In this document: piece after piece, positions 12,401 to 23,880 of the stretch
Layout: each line of letters starts with the position of its first letter
Numbering within the stretch: the first letter of the stretch is position 1
DNA from: Bromus sterilis
Taxonomy: Eukaryota; Streptophyta; Magnoliopsida; Poales; Poaceae
Assembly (NCBI GenBank): GCA_950022295.1
Contig: OX465596.1
Coordinates: forward strand, 9,300,001 to 9,364,000
Reading direction: 5' to 3'
Length of the DNA stretch: 64,000 nucleotides
Position numbers and translations under genes: made by a program
Notes under the pieces: model-generated
Databases searched by the model: none
Seen by the model: only the letters and a program-made list of their open reading frames with translations
Told to the model about the DNA's origin: nothing

Positions 12401-13832
12401 TCGAGCTCTACCAAGAGCACACGCGAGACAAGGTAAGGAGACGGTTCACCTTGTTGGTAACCGCAGTGACTTGGTGGGACGACAGGGCAGGCACCGATGT
12501 ACTGGTGGTCCTGACTGCTGTCGTTGACCGCGGGTCGGTTAAGTCGAGGCAACGATAACGGTTGTCACGCAGGTTAATTAAAATGCTAAATGGTTCGGCG
12601 GATGTCTTGAGTAGCCTTTTGGCTTGTACGCACTACCTACACGTTGGATAAGGAGTGTGGGCTCCCCTGCATCGTAGTCTCGTTCGAGGGTCTTCAGACG
12701 TCAGCAGTACCGCGGGCTGATTGCCGGGAAGTGGTGTTGTCTTCTCTTTGCTGCAGCAGGTGTGTTTGTATTTGCTTTGATTTTGCTTCACCGGCCAGTC
12801 ACGCACCGTGCAGGAGTACGTTCGGGTTAGGGTCCAAAGCCCGGCGTACATAGGATATAGTCTGGCGGATGACCTCTCTGTTGATAGCCGAAGGATGGGC
12901 TACTTTGTGTCGGATAGCTTTGGTGGAGCGTTCCCTAACAAGGTTCCCGCCACCCTGGAGATCCGAGCGTCGTAGAGTCACGCCAGTGCACCCCTGCAGG
13001 GAAGATTAATCTATCGATAGCCGTGTCCACGGTAACAGGACGCTTTATGCTGAAGCTGGATCTTACCACTAGAAACTATCATTATTAAACTATATGGTTC
13101 CGGGTTTTCTTCCTCGCGGGGATGTCGAGGAGGTGAACTCAGAGGCATTATTATTATTGTTAATCATTACAACTTATATTATACAATGTTGCAGCAACTT
13201 CTGCTTCGTTGTTACTTTACGCTTTATATGAACTGTTGGCTGATTCTTACCTCATGCTGCAAGACATCGTCGGAAGATGCTAGTCTTCGATAGGCCTAGC
13301 TTCTTACCCTTGCTCTGGATTTCTGTCTTTCAGTCCACTATATACAGCCTCTTCTTTCCGTTGATACAATGCATAATGCTTAGTAGCGGACGTAAGACTC
13401 GCGGGTATACTAGATACTCACCTGCTTTATTTCCTTTACTGTTTTGCCTGATCGGCCGTTGCAGTCGACGTTGGAGCCCAGGAGCAGGAGTACCCCGGAG
13501 GCGGATACTACTACGTCGAGACCCCCGCTGACCAGGACCAGGAGTAGTTCGGTGGATCCCAGGCAGGAGGCCTTGCCTTTTCGATCTGTATCTCTGATGT
13601 TATTTGTGCTAGCCTTCTTAAGGCAAAACTTGACTAACTATGTCTGTACTCAGATATTATGGTTTGTATGACTTATGTATTCGGGTCCGAGTGACCCCCT
13701 TTATTGTAACATATTGGTTTAACCTTTTGTGTTTAGTGTTGTGCTGTGATATTCTCACCGTGGCACCCTAACCTCAGTCGTGTACCCTGCGTGTATGATT
13801 ACTGTACACGGATTGATTTTGGGGGCGTCACA
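9415..13832 (+). repeat. Element A right LTR (complete, 4,418 bp)
   Basis: It starts TGTAACACCC after the polypurine tract and ends GGCGTCACA. It is full length and repeats 1-4273 with no net length change in the shared part, though the G-run near 10040 and other short tracts vary. The sequence after it (13833 onward) is unrelated to the element A leader, confirming the boundary. Confidence 0.95.
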
Positions 13833-14324
13833 GTTGCTGCTTGGTGTAGAGCTGAGGCTAGCCTAAGGAGCAAGTTGTGTATCCGCTAGCGTTGTAACAG
13901 AGGAACACTCCCATAAACCACAAAACACACCAACAATGGGACCCAACAGCCCCTCCTCCCCCACAGGCAGCGACGGGAAGGAGCAAGGCAACGGTGGCAA
14001 GAAGGGCTTGGAGCCCTCCACCGGAAAGCGTGCACCATCAAGCGAGAGCGCGCCACGTGGCGTTGTGGCCGCAGAACGCCCACGACCGATCCCAACCTAC
14101 CACATGCCCCGCCGCAGAACGCCCACGCCTAGGCTCTGCCCACGCCCCGTATGACACGCCCAGCCCGAACCTACCCGCGAACACCTGCCTCGGCCGACAG
14201 GGGGACCGACCAAACGGGGCGGATCCAGCATCAGCGGAGCCAGTGCAATCAAGTCATGTGCAAAAGAGAAAGCGAGCGAGGGGCACTGGAACCGAGCGAC
14301 CGAGTAACCACGCGGGTAAACAGG
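13833..14324. other. Spacer between elements A and B, no gene recognised
   Basis: This is moderately GC-rich sequence, including two copies of a short GCCGCAGAACGCCCACG motif around 14069 and 14111. Joined across element B's target duplication it continues into the GC-rich sequence at 21971, so it is the DNA that received element B. I see no convincing coding region or terminal repeats. Confidence 0.6.
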
Positions 14325-14329
14325 GAGAG
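14325..14329. repeat. Target-site duplication of element B, left copy
   Basis: GAGAG stands directly before the TG of the left LTR and is repeated exactly at 21966-21970 after the right LTR. Confidence 0.93.
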
Positions 14330-15975
14330 TGATACGTCCCAAACGTATCTATAATTTCTGCTTGCTCCATGCATGTTTTGTGTGACTTTGCCATGTTTTG
14401 CTTGAACTTTCATACACTTTTGAACCTATTTGGACTAACCTACTAACTCAGTGCACCCAGCTGCCAGTTGCTGTTTTTTGTTGTTTTTGTATTTCAGGTT
14501 TTCTGGCCATTAAAAGTGCTCCAAAAAATCCGGAAAAATCAGATAAAAAATCAGCGACACGGAAGCTTCCGGAAACACCAAAGGAGGGAAGGGGGGCCAC
14601 CACAGGGACTCCAGAAGGGTCCCTGGCGCAGCCCCACCCTAGGCTGCGCCAGGGAGCCTCCTGGCTGCCCTGTGGCCCCTCTCGATGCCCCCCTTCGCCC
14701 ATATTTACACCCCGTGACGGAAACCCCTAATATCGATCCCTCTTTCGCGATCTCGCCTATATTCCGCCGCCGCCACCGTTTCAAGATCGGGGCTGCCTAG
14801 AGAAGCTGCTCCGACACCCTGCCGGGAGAAGCTACCCCCTCCGGGAGACCATCCATAGCCATGGACGCCTCCCGTATGTACCTTGAGTAGTTCCCCTTGG
14901 ACCATGGGTCCGTGACCAGTAGCTATGTGATCTATCTCTCCCTCTTTTGTGCTTCCACTTTCGAGTCCTCGTGAGCTGCCTCACACGATCGAGGCATCTA
15001 TGTAATTTCTGCTATTGCTATGCTGAGTTTGTTGGGATCTGATGGATTATGAGACTATGTTCAGATTGTGATGAGTAATATATTTGGTTCTTCTCTTTTA
15101 TATTTTGTTCTTTAGTAAATGCTTGCATGTTCTCCGTTGCGGTATTTGCTTTGGCCAAGTATTTTATTTGCAACTCCAAGAGAGAGCGTTATGCTCGATT
15201 GTGGGTTCAGCCCCTTGATGTCTAGCTTGAGTGACAGAAACATGAGACTAGGGGATGTGATGTTGCCACCAGGGATAAAACAACGGTGCTTGTACCTGCG
15301 GGTGCAAGGATTGTTTACTTTACGCAAAGTTCTTTTAATGCAGTTGTCTATTTCTTTGAGTTTACACTTTGGGTGGAATTCGCAACTTAATACCAGCGAG
15401 ATGTTCTAGATAGATATCTCAAGGTGGATGATTCGTAGTAGATGCAGATGGATTTCGGTCTACTTACCTGTGCGTACTGCCCATTGCTTTTGAGCCCTTC
15501 CTTTCTTTGCAGCATAGTTAGCATTGCGGTGCCTTCATAATCCTGTCAATTTCCCAATTGTGATTTCTTTACCTCACTAGCACTTTTATCGTCTTTTGGG
15601 AGAGAGACATCACTAGTGAAAATCACGGGACCCCGGTCCATCTTCACATTATTGTTCACACTACCAATTTACTTGCAGTCATTACTTTCAGTTACCACTA
15701 TCATTATCTCTTGCGTTAATCCTTTGTAAACAGCAAGGCCGGAGGAATTGACAACTCCTCTGTACTCGTTGGGAGCAAAGTTATTTGTATCTGTGTGCAG
15801 GTCCAGGTGAAGTTAGCAATATCATAAATGGCGCCTTGTTCACTTTACCACCTACTTGTATCTCCTGAGTCCTACTGGTCCGACAACCTTGGTATCTTCA
15901 CTGAGGGAAACTTGCTGTTGCACTGCATCTCACACCTTCCACTTGGGGTAACCAACGAGGGGCGAGAAGCCATCA
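14330..15975 (+). repeat. Element B left LTR
   Basis: It runs from TGATACGTCCC to CATCA, homologous to 20323-21965. The promoter region near 14700 reads CATATTTA where the right LTR has TATATTTA, so its TATA box appears mutated. Confidence 0.93.
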
Positions 15976-15985
15976 AGCAAATTTC

Positions 15986-16003
15986 TGGCGCCGTTGCCGG
16001 GGA
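15986..16003 (+). other. Element B primer-binding site (tRNA-Asp type)
   Basis: TGGCGCCGTTGCCGGGGA lies ten bases after the LTR end. This 18-mer is the typical Athila-lineage primer site, complementary to tRNA-Asp. Confidence 0.85.
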
Positions 16004-16146
16004 CTCAAGTCTACAAGATAGGGGAGTTGCACACTATCTTTTATCTTTGCTTTTTAGTCTTGTTAGTTTACCTTTCAATTTTTTATCTTAGTGTCCTTTA
16101 TCAAAAATCCAAAAAAAAGTATGTCTAGTTCCTTACTTGTCAATCA

Positions 16147-17202
16147 ATGTCTGACTTCTTTGAAACCAGATCTTATTGGCATGGAGGATTTACCGAGGAT
16201 CAACAAAAGTGGTACAAGGAACACCGCTTGTCTCAAAAGGGGATACACTTATGGAAACAAATACATCAGTTGTATGAGTATGCTAGAAACTTGTGCTCAA
16301 TATATAATATATCTTTCTGCATGGATGAATCTTGTTGCTTTATGAGGCACAAACACCTTGCTTTCCAACGTGAGTACAATGATGATGAAACCTTAGCTTC
16401 TTATCCTAAGAGAAACTATGATTTTTATGATGCTGAGGAAATAGAAGAATTTGTTGCTTATAAGGGTGCCTATGAAATTACTTCTGTTCTTAAAAATATT
16501 GATGAAGCCCCTTACAAATCTGAGAGTCTTGCTATACTTAACTATTGTCTGGAAAATTACAATGCAAATTATTATATTACTGATCATCTTGAGAGAATCT
16601 CTCCCCCAAAGGAAGAGACTAATGATTTGCAGGACTCTATGGAAGAAGAAATTGCTGAACCTGAAAGCTCTTTGGATGAAAAAGAGGAGGAGAGTGACGA
16701 CCAAGAGGAGGAATAATGGAGCCATCCACGTCTACCTGCTAATGAGAGCAACTCTTTGACTCCTACCTTATATGAGTGTTATGATCCCATGGATTCTTTT
16801 GAAATGTCCCTTTTTGATGAAGTTGATGCCTTCTATGCTTATGGCCGTGATGCCACTATGGATGATGCTTACGAAGATGAAATTGCTATAGTTCCTTACG
16901 TCAAGCATGAAATTGTTGATATTGCACCCACACTTGATGTCCCTATTATCCTTTTGAAATCTCCAACTCCGGAGAATTATGCTCTTATTAAGGCTCAATG
17001 TGATGGGTTGCACTTATCTTATGTTCCTAAAGACCGTGTTGAAAACTATACACGTGTACTTGTAGGTCATGAACAACATGATTTATTTGATAGTTATATT
17101 CTTGATGTTGTTCATGATACTACTGAAAATTATTTTGAGAGAGGAAAGATTGGTTATAGAAACTTTGTTACAAAAACACCTCTCTTCATGTTGAAAGTTT
17201 GA
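16147..17202 (+). pseudogene. Gag-like ORF of element B, interrupted by one stop
   Basis: A single frame of 351 codons is broken only by TAA at 16714-16716. The first part (189 residues) starts MSDFFETRSYWHGG, is rich in aromatic residues, and ends in a strongly acidic Glu/Asp/Ser stretch. The second part, which restarts at a Met at 16756, is also acidic and ends TPLFMLKV. No zinc knuckle, protease or polymerase motif is present. Similar acidic proteins are common in non-autonomous Triticeae Gypsy elements (general knowledge; not checked by search). The stop falls inside the acidic run, so the two halves might alternatively be two proteins. Function unknown; a Gag-like structural role is the best guess. 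Confidence 0.6.
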
Positions 17203-18011
17203 AATTGTTCCTGTTCCACCTTTCTATGTATGTCACTTTGTGCTTCTTTGACTTATTTTCTTACAAGATGCCTATGCATAGGAAGTGAGTTAGGCTTAAA
17301 TGTGTTTCATATTTTATTCTTGATGCTCTCTATTGCTTCAAAGTTCTCATTCTTATGTGAGCATCTTTTATAATCTTTAAGCCTAGCTAACGGCTCTAAA
17401 GAAGCGCTTTCGGGAGGCAGCCCGCAGCGAATTTAGGTTTTTCTTTTTGCTTGTGTTCTGTTCTTAGTGGTCTTGATGATTGTTACTACTGTAGCAACAT
17501 CATTGTATCTTTACTTTTCAAGATTTGTGCCAAGTTTAGCCTCATACGGCAAGGGAAGTGAAAGTTGTGACATGCTGTCCAGAAAACAGATTCTGTCCTC
17601 GTGACTAGAAAAATCGCAGAAAAATCCCAGTTCATCTTTTTGAGCTGAAATTTTTACACAGCGTGCTCTATACAATTACGAAACTTCTGTATGTTCTGAG
17701 TTTTTTTATTTGAGTTGCAGAAGTACCCCTAAAAAATTCATTTCTATCTGCTTTTATGTTTTTCACAGATTCTGCCACGTTTTGTCTCTCCTTACTTTTG
17801 CAAACCTTAAGCTTGCTTTTTTCTGTGCAAAAACTTTTTTGCAATCTTGGGAAACAGTAGCTCTTCCTGGAAATCTTTATTTGCAGTAGAGAAAAAATAT
17901 TTTATTAGGGTACTAACCTCTCTAATCAGTCTACAATGAGTTATGTATGAAGGGAGTTTTCAAGTGTGCGATGGAAGATGATGAAAGAAGATTCGGGAGT
18001 GTCAAGAGCTC

Positions 18012-18096
18012 AAGCTTGGGGATGCCCCCATGCATCCCCAACAAATATTCAAGGAGACTCAAGCGTCTAAGCTTGGGGATGCCCCCGTGCATCCCC
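18012..18096 (+). repeat. Two PPT-like hairpin motifs in element B
   Basis: AAGCTTGGGGATGCCCCC at 18012 and again at 18069 repeats the sequence that forms the real polypurine tract (20309-20322, AAGCTTGGGGATG). Each internal copy continues into GCATCCCC, making an 8-bp inverted repeat (GGGGATGC/GCATCCCC) with a short loop. Confidence 0.75.
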
Positions 18097-19350
18097 TTCT
18101 CCATCAACAATCATCAGTTTGTCCCTCGTTGCACTATATTTTTATCACTTCATGCGTTATGTGCTTTTCTTGGAGCGTCTCGCTCTTAGGTTTTATTTTT
18201 AGTTTTCTTTAGCTTTGTTTGCTGTAGTAACAAGTTAGATCCCAGCTTACTTACTCTTTTGTGTGGGAGAGATTCACGCTCCGCTTGAACTAGAACTCCT
18301 CATAGGATTTGCATGCTTATTCTTTAAGCTTTAAGCTGTTCTTTTTCTTTTCTTAGCTGTTGTTCTGTTTAGTTGTAGTGCTTTAGTTTTTTTAGAGCTT
18401 TTATTTTGTCTTAGGTTGAACTTTCTATAGGTTGCATGTTTTATCTTGTTAGAGAGTTTTCCTGTTGCACCGAATTCTGTGTTTTGACTGAATGTAGGTA
18501 GTTAAAGTTGCTATTCTCTTTGTAGTAGTAACTTGCAATAGTTTTGAGGTATTGACTAGAGTAATGTTTGAACTTATGGTGTCAAGAGCTCTTGCCTATT
18601 AATGATAGATGTCGTATTTTTGGCAATTCGTGTGTTTTTCTAAAACCAAAAAACCCCTGTTGAGAACTCTAGCTACTAGATGGATCACTAACCTCTGGAG
18701 GGTTCGAATATTAGAGTACACTCACGTACCATGAGTCGAGGATGCGCAAGGATAACCAAACCCCCATACACTCCTCCTCGGGGTACCTGTCTCTTTGTGA
18801 ACCTCCTGATTAGACTGAGAGTTACCGATAATAAGTGCATGAGTTCTTCAGACTAATGTGAGTATTCGAAAGTTGACACTTCCACCCACCTATATTTTTT
18901 CTAGCCTCTTCGGTACCGTGCATTGCCCTTTCTCACTTCGAGAGTTGGCGCATACTTCGCCGGTGCATCCAAACCCTTGGCACGATACACTCTGTCATCA
19001 TAAGCCTCCTTATATCTTTCCTCAAAACAGCCACCATACCTACCTACAAGGCATTTCCATAGCCTTTCCGAGATACATTGCCATGCAACATCCACCTTCT
19101 CATGACTTGATCTTCATGTCATACATGCTACTTGCTTGATCGATGAGTCGCATGCTAGTTGGGCCTTGCCCTAAACATTGCTACATGACGCGCTAGTATC
19201 ATTGCATATCCTGCTACACTGGCAGAGGCATACATTTGCATACTTCATGATAGTTACATTTTCTTTATGTGAGTACCTTTGTAAAGTGTGAAAGATCTCC
19301 TATATTCTTGTAAAATATAGAGTATGGCCCCTAAAGTGAGGAAAAGAACC

Positions 19351-19440
19351 CAAAGAGGACAAAATCAAAAGATCACAAAGAGGACAAAATCAAAAGATCC
19401 CAAAGAGGACAAAATCAAAAGATCCCAAAGAGGACAAATG
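19351..19440 (+). repeat. 25-bp tandem repeat (3.6 copies) in element B
   Basis: The unit CAAAGAGGACAAAATCAAAA plus GATCC starts at 19351, 19376, 19401 and 19426. The duplicate copy at 59591 has one unit fewer. Confidence 0.9.
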
Positions 19441-20308
19441 AGAGTTAAATAGAAAGAGCCATTGAGGCCACCAAAAAATACAAAAAAATAGAAAAAAGAG
19501 AAAAAAAGAGAGAAGGGGGCATACTACTATTCCTTTTGAGAGATCCACACTAGTACTTCATCTTCTATCCCTTGTACTCCATAGAGATCATCATCATGCA
19601 TATAGCTATGTGGGGACCCTTCACACTATAGAACTTGGCTTGTATATTCCAATGATGAGCCTCCTCAAACGAGCTCTAGGTCTTCTTGAGCAAGCGAGTT
19701 AGATGCACCCCCACTAGCTCCCTTGGAGAGCTTTTAGCTCACATGTGCATCCGTTGTATGGCAATCCCTACTCCTCACATCATATCTATCATATGGCTTT
19801 CTCTCGCCTATGATTGTCCTCATTGATGTGAGCCTTTCACACCTTTTTGTCTTCCTCCTCCACCTTATTTCTGTTTCGCCTTTTAGGTGTCAACTTTCTT
19901 GCTCACGCTCATCCATTGCATGAGTGCTCAAAATATCGAAAGGGAGTGGATCAGTTTGACTTGTACTTGACTAGTGGTCTGGGGACGAGTCCAAAAGAAT
20001 CCAAAGGAGACCAAGTGTGAAACTGTAGTAGATAGTTGTTCTCAACAACCTTTTTTCTCTTTCTTCCCAGTCCCTTGCTTGCACGCAAACACCATTTGGA
20101 GACATTCGAGTCACAGACAGCAAGAGCTCTTGCACCTTTTGTTCTTTTGTTGCTTGTGTCAATGCTAATATAGACTCTTGCTTGTTAAGACTTGAATTGA
20201 ATTGCATGCTTTGATTGCTTTACTTAAAAGTCCTTATTTGGTTGTGTGGCATGTCACCACAGAAATTATGCTTGTTATCATTTACCTACTCGAGGACGAG
20301 CAGGAATT

Positions 20309-20322
20309 AAGCTTGGGGATGT
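20309..20322 (+). other. Element B polypurine tract
   Basis: AAGCTTGGGGATGT ends directly before the TGATACG of the right LTR. Confidence 0.85.
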
Positions 20323-21965
20323 TGATACGTCCCAAACGTATCTATAATTTCTGCTTGCTCCATGCATGTTTTGTGTGACTTTGCCATGTTTTGCTTGAAC
20401 TTTCATACACTTTTTAACCTATTTGGACTAACCTACTAACTCAGTGCACCCAGCTGCCAGTTGCTGTTTTCTGCTGTTTTTGTATTTCAGGTTTTCCGGC
20501 CATTAAAAGTGCTCCAAAAAATCCGGAAAAATCTGATAAAAAATCAGCGACACGGAAGCTTCCGGAAACACCAAAGGAGGGAAGGGGGCCACCACAGGGA
20601 CTCCAGAAGGGCCCCTGGCGCGGCCCCACCCTAGGCCGCGCCAGGGAGCCTCCTGGCTGCCATGTGGCCCCTCTCGGTGCCCCCTTCGCCTATATTTACC
20701 CCCCTTGACGGAAACCCCTAATATCGATCCCTCTTTCGCGATCTCGCCTCTGTTCCGCCGCCGCCGCCGTTTCAAGATTGGGGCTGCCTGGAGAAGCTGC
20801 TCCGTCACCGTGCCGGGAGAAGCTACCCCCTCCGGGAGACCATCCATAGCCATGGACGCCTCCCGTATGTACCGTGAGTAGTTCCCCTTGAACCATGGGT
20901 CCGTGACCAGTAGCTATGTGATCTATCTCTCCCTCTTTTGTGCTTCCACTTTCGAGTCCTCGTGAGCTGCCTCACATGATCGAGGCATCTATGTAATTTC
21001 TGTTGTTGCTATGCTGAGTTTGTTGGGATCTGATGGATTATGAGACTATGTTCAGACTATGATGAGTAATATATTTGGTTTTTCTCTTTTATATTTTGTT
21101 CTTTAGTAAATTCTTGCATGTTCGCCGTTGCGGTATTTGCTTTGGCCAAGTATTTTATTTGAACTCCAAGAGAGAGTGTTATGCTCGATTGTGGGTTCAG
21201 CCCCTTGATGTCTAGCTTGAGTGACAGAAACATGAGACTAGGGGATGTGATGTTGCCACCAGAGATAACACAACGGTGCTTGTACCTGCGGGTGCAAGGA
21301 TTGTTTACTTTACGCAAAGTTCTTTTAATGCAGTTGTCTGTTGCTTTGAGATTACACTTTGGGTGGGATTCGCAACTTAATACCAGCGAGATGTTCTGGA
21401 TAGATATCTCAAGGTGGATGATTCGTAGTAGATGCAGATGGATTTCGGTCTACTTACCTTGGCGTACTGCCCATTGCTTTTGAGCCCTTCCTTTCTTTGC
21501 AACATAGTTAGCATTGCGGTGCCTTCATAATCCTGTCAATTGCCCAACTGTGATTTGTTTACCTCGTTAGCACTTTTATCGTCTTTTGGGAGAGAGACAT
21601 CACTAGTGAAAATCACGGGACCCCGGTCCATCTTCACATTATTGTTCACACTACCAATTTACTTGCAGTCTTTACTTTCAGTTACCACTATCATTATCTC
21701 TTGCGTTAATCCTTTGTAAAAAGCAAGGACGGAGGAATTGACAACTCCTCTGTACTCGTTGGGAGCAAAGTTATTTGTATCTGTGTGCAGGTCCAGGTGA
21801 AGTTAGCAATATCGTAAACGGCGCCTTGTTCACTTTACCACCTACTTGTATCTCCTGAGTCCTACTGGTCCGACAACCTTGGTATCTTCACTGAGGGAAA
21901 CTTGCTGCTGCACTGCATCTCACACCTTCCACTTGGGGTAACCAATGAGGGGCGAGAAGCCATCA
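20323..21965 (+). repeat. Element B right LTR
   Basis: It is homologous to 14330-15975, ends CATCA and is followed by the GAGAG target duplication. It has TATATTTA at 20691-20698, a likely TATA box. Confidence 0.93.
20691..20698 (+). promoter_or_regulatory. Probable TATA box in element B right LTR
   Basis: TATATTTA lies after a GC-rich stretch about 370 bp into the LTR. The left LTR has CATATTTA at the same place and the duplicate LTR keeps TATATTTA (60907). Confidence 0.45.
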
Positions 21966-21970
21966 GAGAG
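21966..21970. repeat. Target-site duplication of element B, right copy
   Basis: GAGAG, identical to 14325-14329. Confidence 0.93.
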
Positions 21971-22056
21971 CTCGAGGCACACACGCGACGGGCAACAGAG
22001 CCACCGACAGGTAGGGCCGATGCGCATACAAACGAACAAGCCGACGTAGACCTCGC

Positions 22057-22396
22057 TAGACCACTCCACTGAGCAGTGGACCAGGCTCCACATGGCCTAG
22101 CGGCAGCGACGCGCGCGAGCCGAGCGGGTGCAGCAGGCGCACGCCACCCACCAAATGCCCACGACGCACACGTAACCCAAGGCCGGAGGCAGCGCGACAG
22201 GCAAACCTGTCTAGACCACCTTAATGAGTAGTGGACCGGAGCAGCGGAGCAGGGTCGACATGGCCCAGCGACAACGACGCACGCGAGCCGAGCGGGTACA
22301 GAAGGCGCGTGGCACCCACCAAGCGTCCACGCCGCGTACGTCACCCACGACAGGCGGCAGTGCAATACGTCAGCCACGACCGGAGGCAGCGCGACG
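22057..22396 (+). repeat. GC-rich tandem repeat of about 155 bp
   Basis: Two units begin with TAGACCAC at 22057 and 22212 and share landmarks such as GCGAGCCGAGCGGGT and GGAGGCAGCGCGAC. The second unit is longer because it contains a further internal repeat (ACGTCACCCACGAC / ACGTCAGCCACGAC). Open frames on both strands here recur only because of the repeat and have no domains. The repeat is present again at 62273 in the duplicate. Confidence 0.75.
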
Positions 22397-22640
22397 ACAC
22401 GGAGGGACACACACGCGGGAGAACCTCGCACCCTCTGATGCGCGGGACCGCTTCAACACGAGGAACCAACCGTCAGCACCGCTTTTCTCCAGGACACGCG
22501 TGAGGAAACAATGGCCAGATCCGACGGCCAATGGCGACGCGCGCGAAGAACTGTTCAGCACATCGCACGATCGACGAGGGGCACACACCGGAGGATGGTC
22601 CGAAGAGGCGGGTAGACTTGCCCTGTTAATAGGAGTAACT

Positions 22641-23320
22641 AGGAAAAATTGTCCGTGCATTGCAACGGGAGACACATTACTAAAATGTTGTCATTGTAGC
22701 AAAAAAAAGGCAGGAAAACCCCTCCGTTTAAGATAATATCAATAAAATCCAAACAATAAAGTTTGAGGGCCTTAGTATTTGTTATGTCAGGTTAAAAAAT
22801 TGAAACCCTGGTCTAGAAATTTTTTGCTGGAAGAAAATTAGGACATGTATAGACTGATACGAGCGAACAATTGATGCAAGTAGTGGCCCATAGGAATAAA
22901 TATTAAATGAAAGACATTGACAATTAGCAAAATAATCACCTTTATTGCTACACAACATATTACCAAGGTCTCGTACGTATAGCACATCAAGGGCACATAT
23001 CTTTTGATCTAGTGTTTTATACATACTTCAATTTTGTTTTTAGTTAATCTACTATTTTAGACTATGTTTTAATTTTTTAAATGTACTCCACTAAGAATGA
23101 GATTGATCAAATGAAAACCTTTTCTCCATGTTGTGCAAAGTATGCTCCTGATGCATGAGAATCGGAAGCAAGAGGATACTCCATTTTCTCATAAACTACT
23201 TCAAGAAAGTGAGTGGAAATTGGGTGTGTTCTTCCTTCAACACTAATTACAGAGAAATATCTTGGGGCAAATCAGGATTAATCCGGTGTACTTGATCTGA
23301 CATCGGAGCATCTCAAAACC
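22641..23320. other. Unclassified repeat-like intergenic sequence
   Basis: It begins with a motif of the type AAAATTGTCCGTGCATTGCA that is widespread at the ends of grass repeats, then becomes AT-rich. I find no second terminus, target duplication or gene. Confidence 0.4.
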
Positions 23321-23374
23321 GCTACCACTATCTGAATTTGGTCTGTGATTAAAGATGTGAAAAATAGTTGTATT

Positions 23375-23572
23375 TTATTGCCTTCTGCAACCCTTTTTCG
23401 GGATGTATGTATGGATCCTCAAAAGACTAGAAAGATCCTCTACACATAAGAGGAACAAATAAGGTGAAAGAGGGTCTCTTTGACGGAGGCCCCTAGTAAA
23501 CGTGAACATGTCTATCTCTTCAGAGTTAAATCTGACTTGGTATCTCACTGAACTGATACAAACCATCATCAT
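23375..23572 (-). pseudogene. LINE (non-LTR retrotransposon) reverse transcriptase fragment
   Basis: The minus-strand frame of 65 residues contains TRGLRQRDPLSPYLFLLCVE, matching the conserved LINE reverse-transcriptase block usually read as G(L)RQGDPLSPYLF; the Gly is replaced by Arg. No catalytic FADD segment, endonuclease or poly(A) tail is seen. It is a short relic of the enzyme that copies LINE RNA at a nicked target. LINE sequence probably extends to about 23320. A second copy is at 63591-63788 and part of it forms the filler at 58445. Confidence 0.75.
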
Positions 23573-23872
23573 GGATATCCACGTTCAGTAAATCCCAGTC
23601 TTCACATCATATTAACGCTCAACCAAGTAGCTTTACATGCCTCCCTTTGTAAAAATCTGGGAATCTTAATATACCCCTGGTTTGGTCAAGTTTACAGCAA
23701 ACCAAGCGGGGCCTTATGCTTTTCCTTGTTGCTTGATCTTTCCATAATTTTCCAAAAAAAAAGAACAGCCAAGAATTCCAGTTCGTTTAGTTTTTTTTTT
23801 TTTTTGGGGTTTAGTAACTGGGGTCACGCCTTGGCCTACAGGCGAAGCCAGCGTGACAGCATAGTACGGGCA

Positions 23873-23880
23873 TTTTATAG
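23873..23880 (+). promoter_or_regulatory. Possible TATA box of the I29 gene
   Basis: TTTTATAG stands about 155 bp before the ATG at 24035, in otherwise GC-rich DNA. Only position and composition support it. Confidence 0.3.

Larger units (their letters stand above)
1..13832 (+). mobile_element. Element A: Gypsy chromovirus (Tekay/Del-type) LTR retrotransposon, nearly complete
   Basis: The order is left LTR, initiator-Met tRNA primer site, gag-protease-RT-RNase H-integrase-chromodomain ORF, polypurine tract, right LTR. Window base 1 corresponds to base 9560 of the right LTR, and both segments from there to the LTR end are exactly 4,273 bp, so about 145 bp of the left LTR lie off the window. 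By eye the two LTRs differ at a few dozen positions. The ORF is open throughout. LTR ends are TG..CA. The five bases after the right LTR (13833-13837) are GTTGC and should be repeated before the left LTR. The Tekay/Del assignment is inferred from the C-terminal chromodomain, single ORF and very long LTRs; no named family was matched. Confidence 0.94.
17203..20308 (+). other. Element B non-coding internal region
   Basis: These 3.1 kb between the Gag-like frame and the polypurine tract contain no ORF with recognisable domains. They hold two hairpin-forming copies of a polypurine-tract-like motif, an Arg/Lys-poor AT-rich stretch, and a 25-bp tandem repeat. From 18261 onward the region is duplicated at 58501. 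Confidence 0.8.
14330..21965 (+). mobile_element. Element B: non-autonomous Athila-type Gypsy element, complete
   Basis: The 7.6 kb element has two LTRs of 1,646 and 1,643 bp starting TGATACGTCCC and ending CATCA, a perfect 5-bp target duplication, a primer site of the tRNA-Asp type used by Athila elements, and a polypurine tract. It lacks protease, reverse transcriptase and integrase; the only coding trace is an acidic Gag-like reading frame with one stop. The remaining ~3.1 kb of internal DNA is non-coding and carries short repeats. It must depend on an autonomous partner. LTR divergence looks like roughly 2-3% by eye. Confidence 0.93.
18261..23784 (+). repeat. Segmental duplication, copy 1
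   Basis: This 5.5 kb block is repeated in the same orientation at 58501-64000. The offset is 40,240 until the 25-bp repeat and 40,216 afterward, because copy 2 has lost one repeat unit and gained one A. I count roughly twenty single-base differences by eye. The block contains the 3' part of element B, its right LTR and target duplication, GC-rich repeats and the LINE scrap. Copy 2 is cut by the window edge, so the true right limit is unknown. Confidence 0.96.

Noticed and set aside
21971..22700. CACTA or Helitron element
   Set aside because: No CACTA termini, no TC..CTRR ends with hairpin and no helicase or transposase sequence could be shown.
22224..22736. 170-residue plus-strand frame in GC-rich repeats, with a 189-residue minus-strand frame overlapping
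   Set aside because: Both are made of the tandem repeat, lack domains, and the minus frame crosses into element B's LTR.
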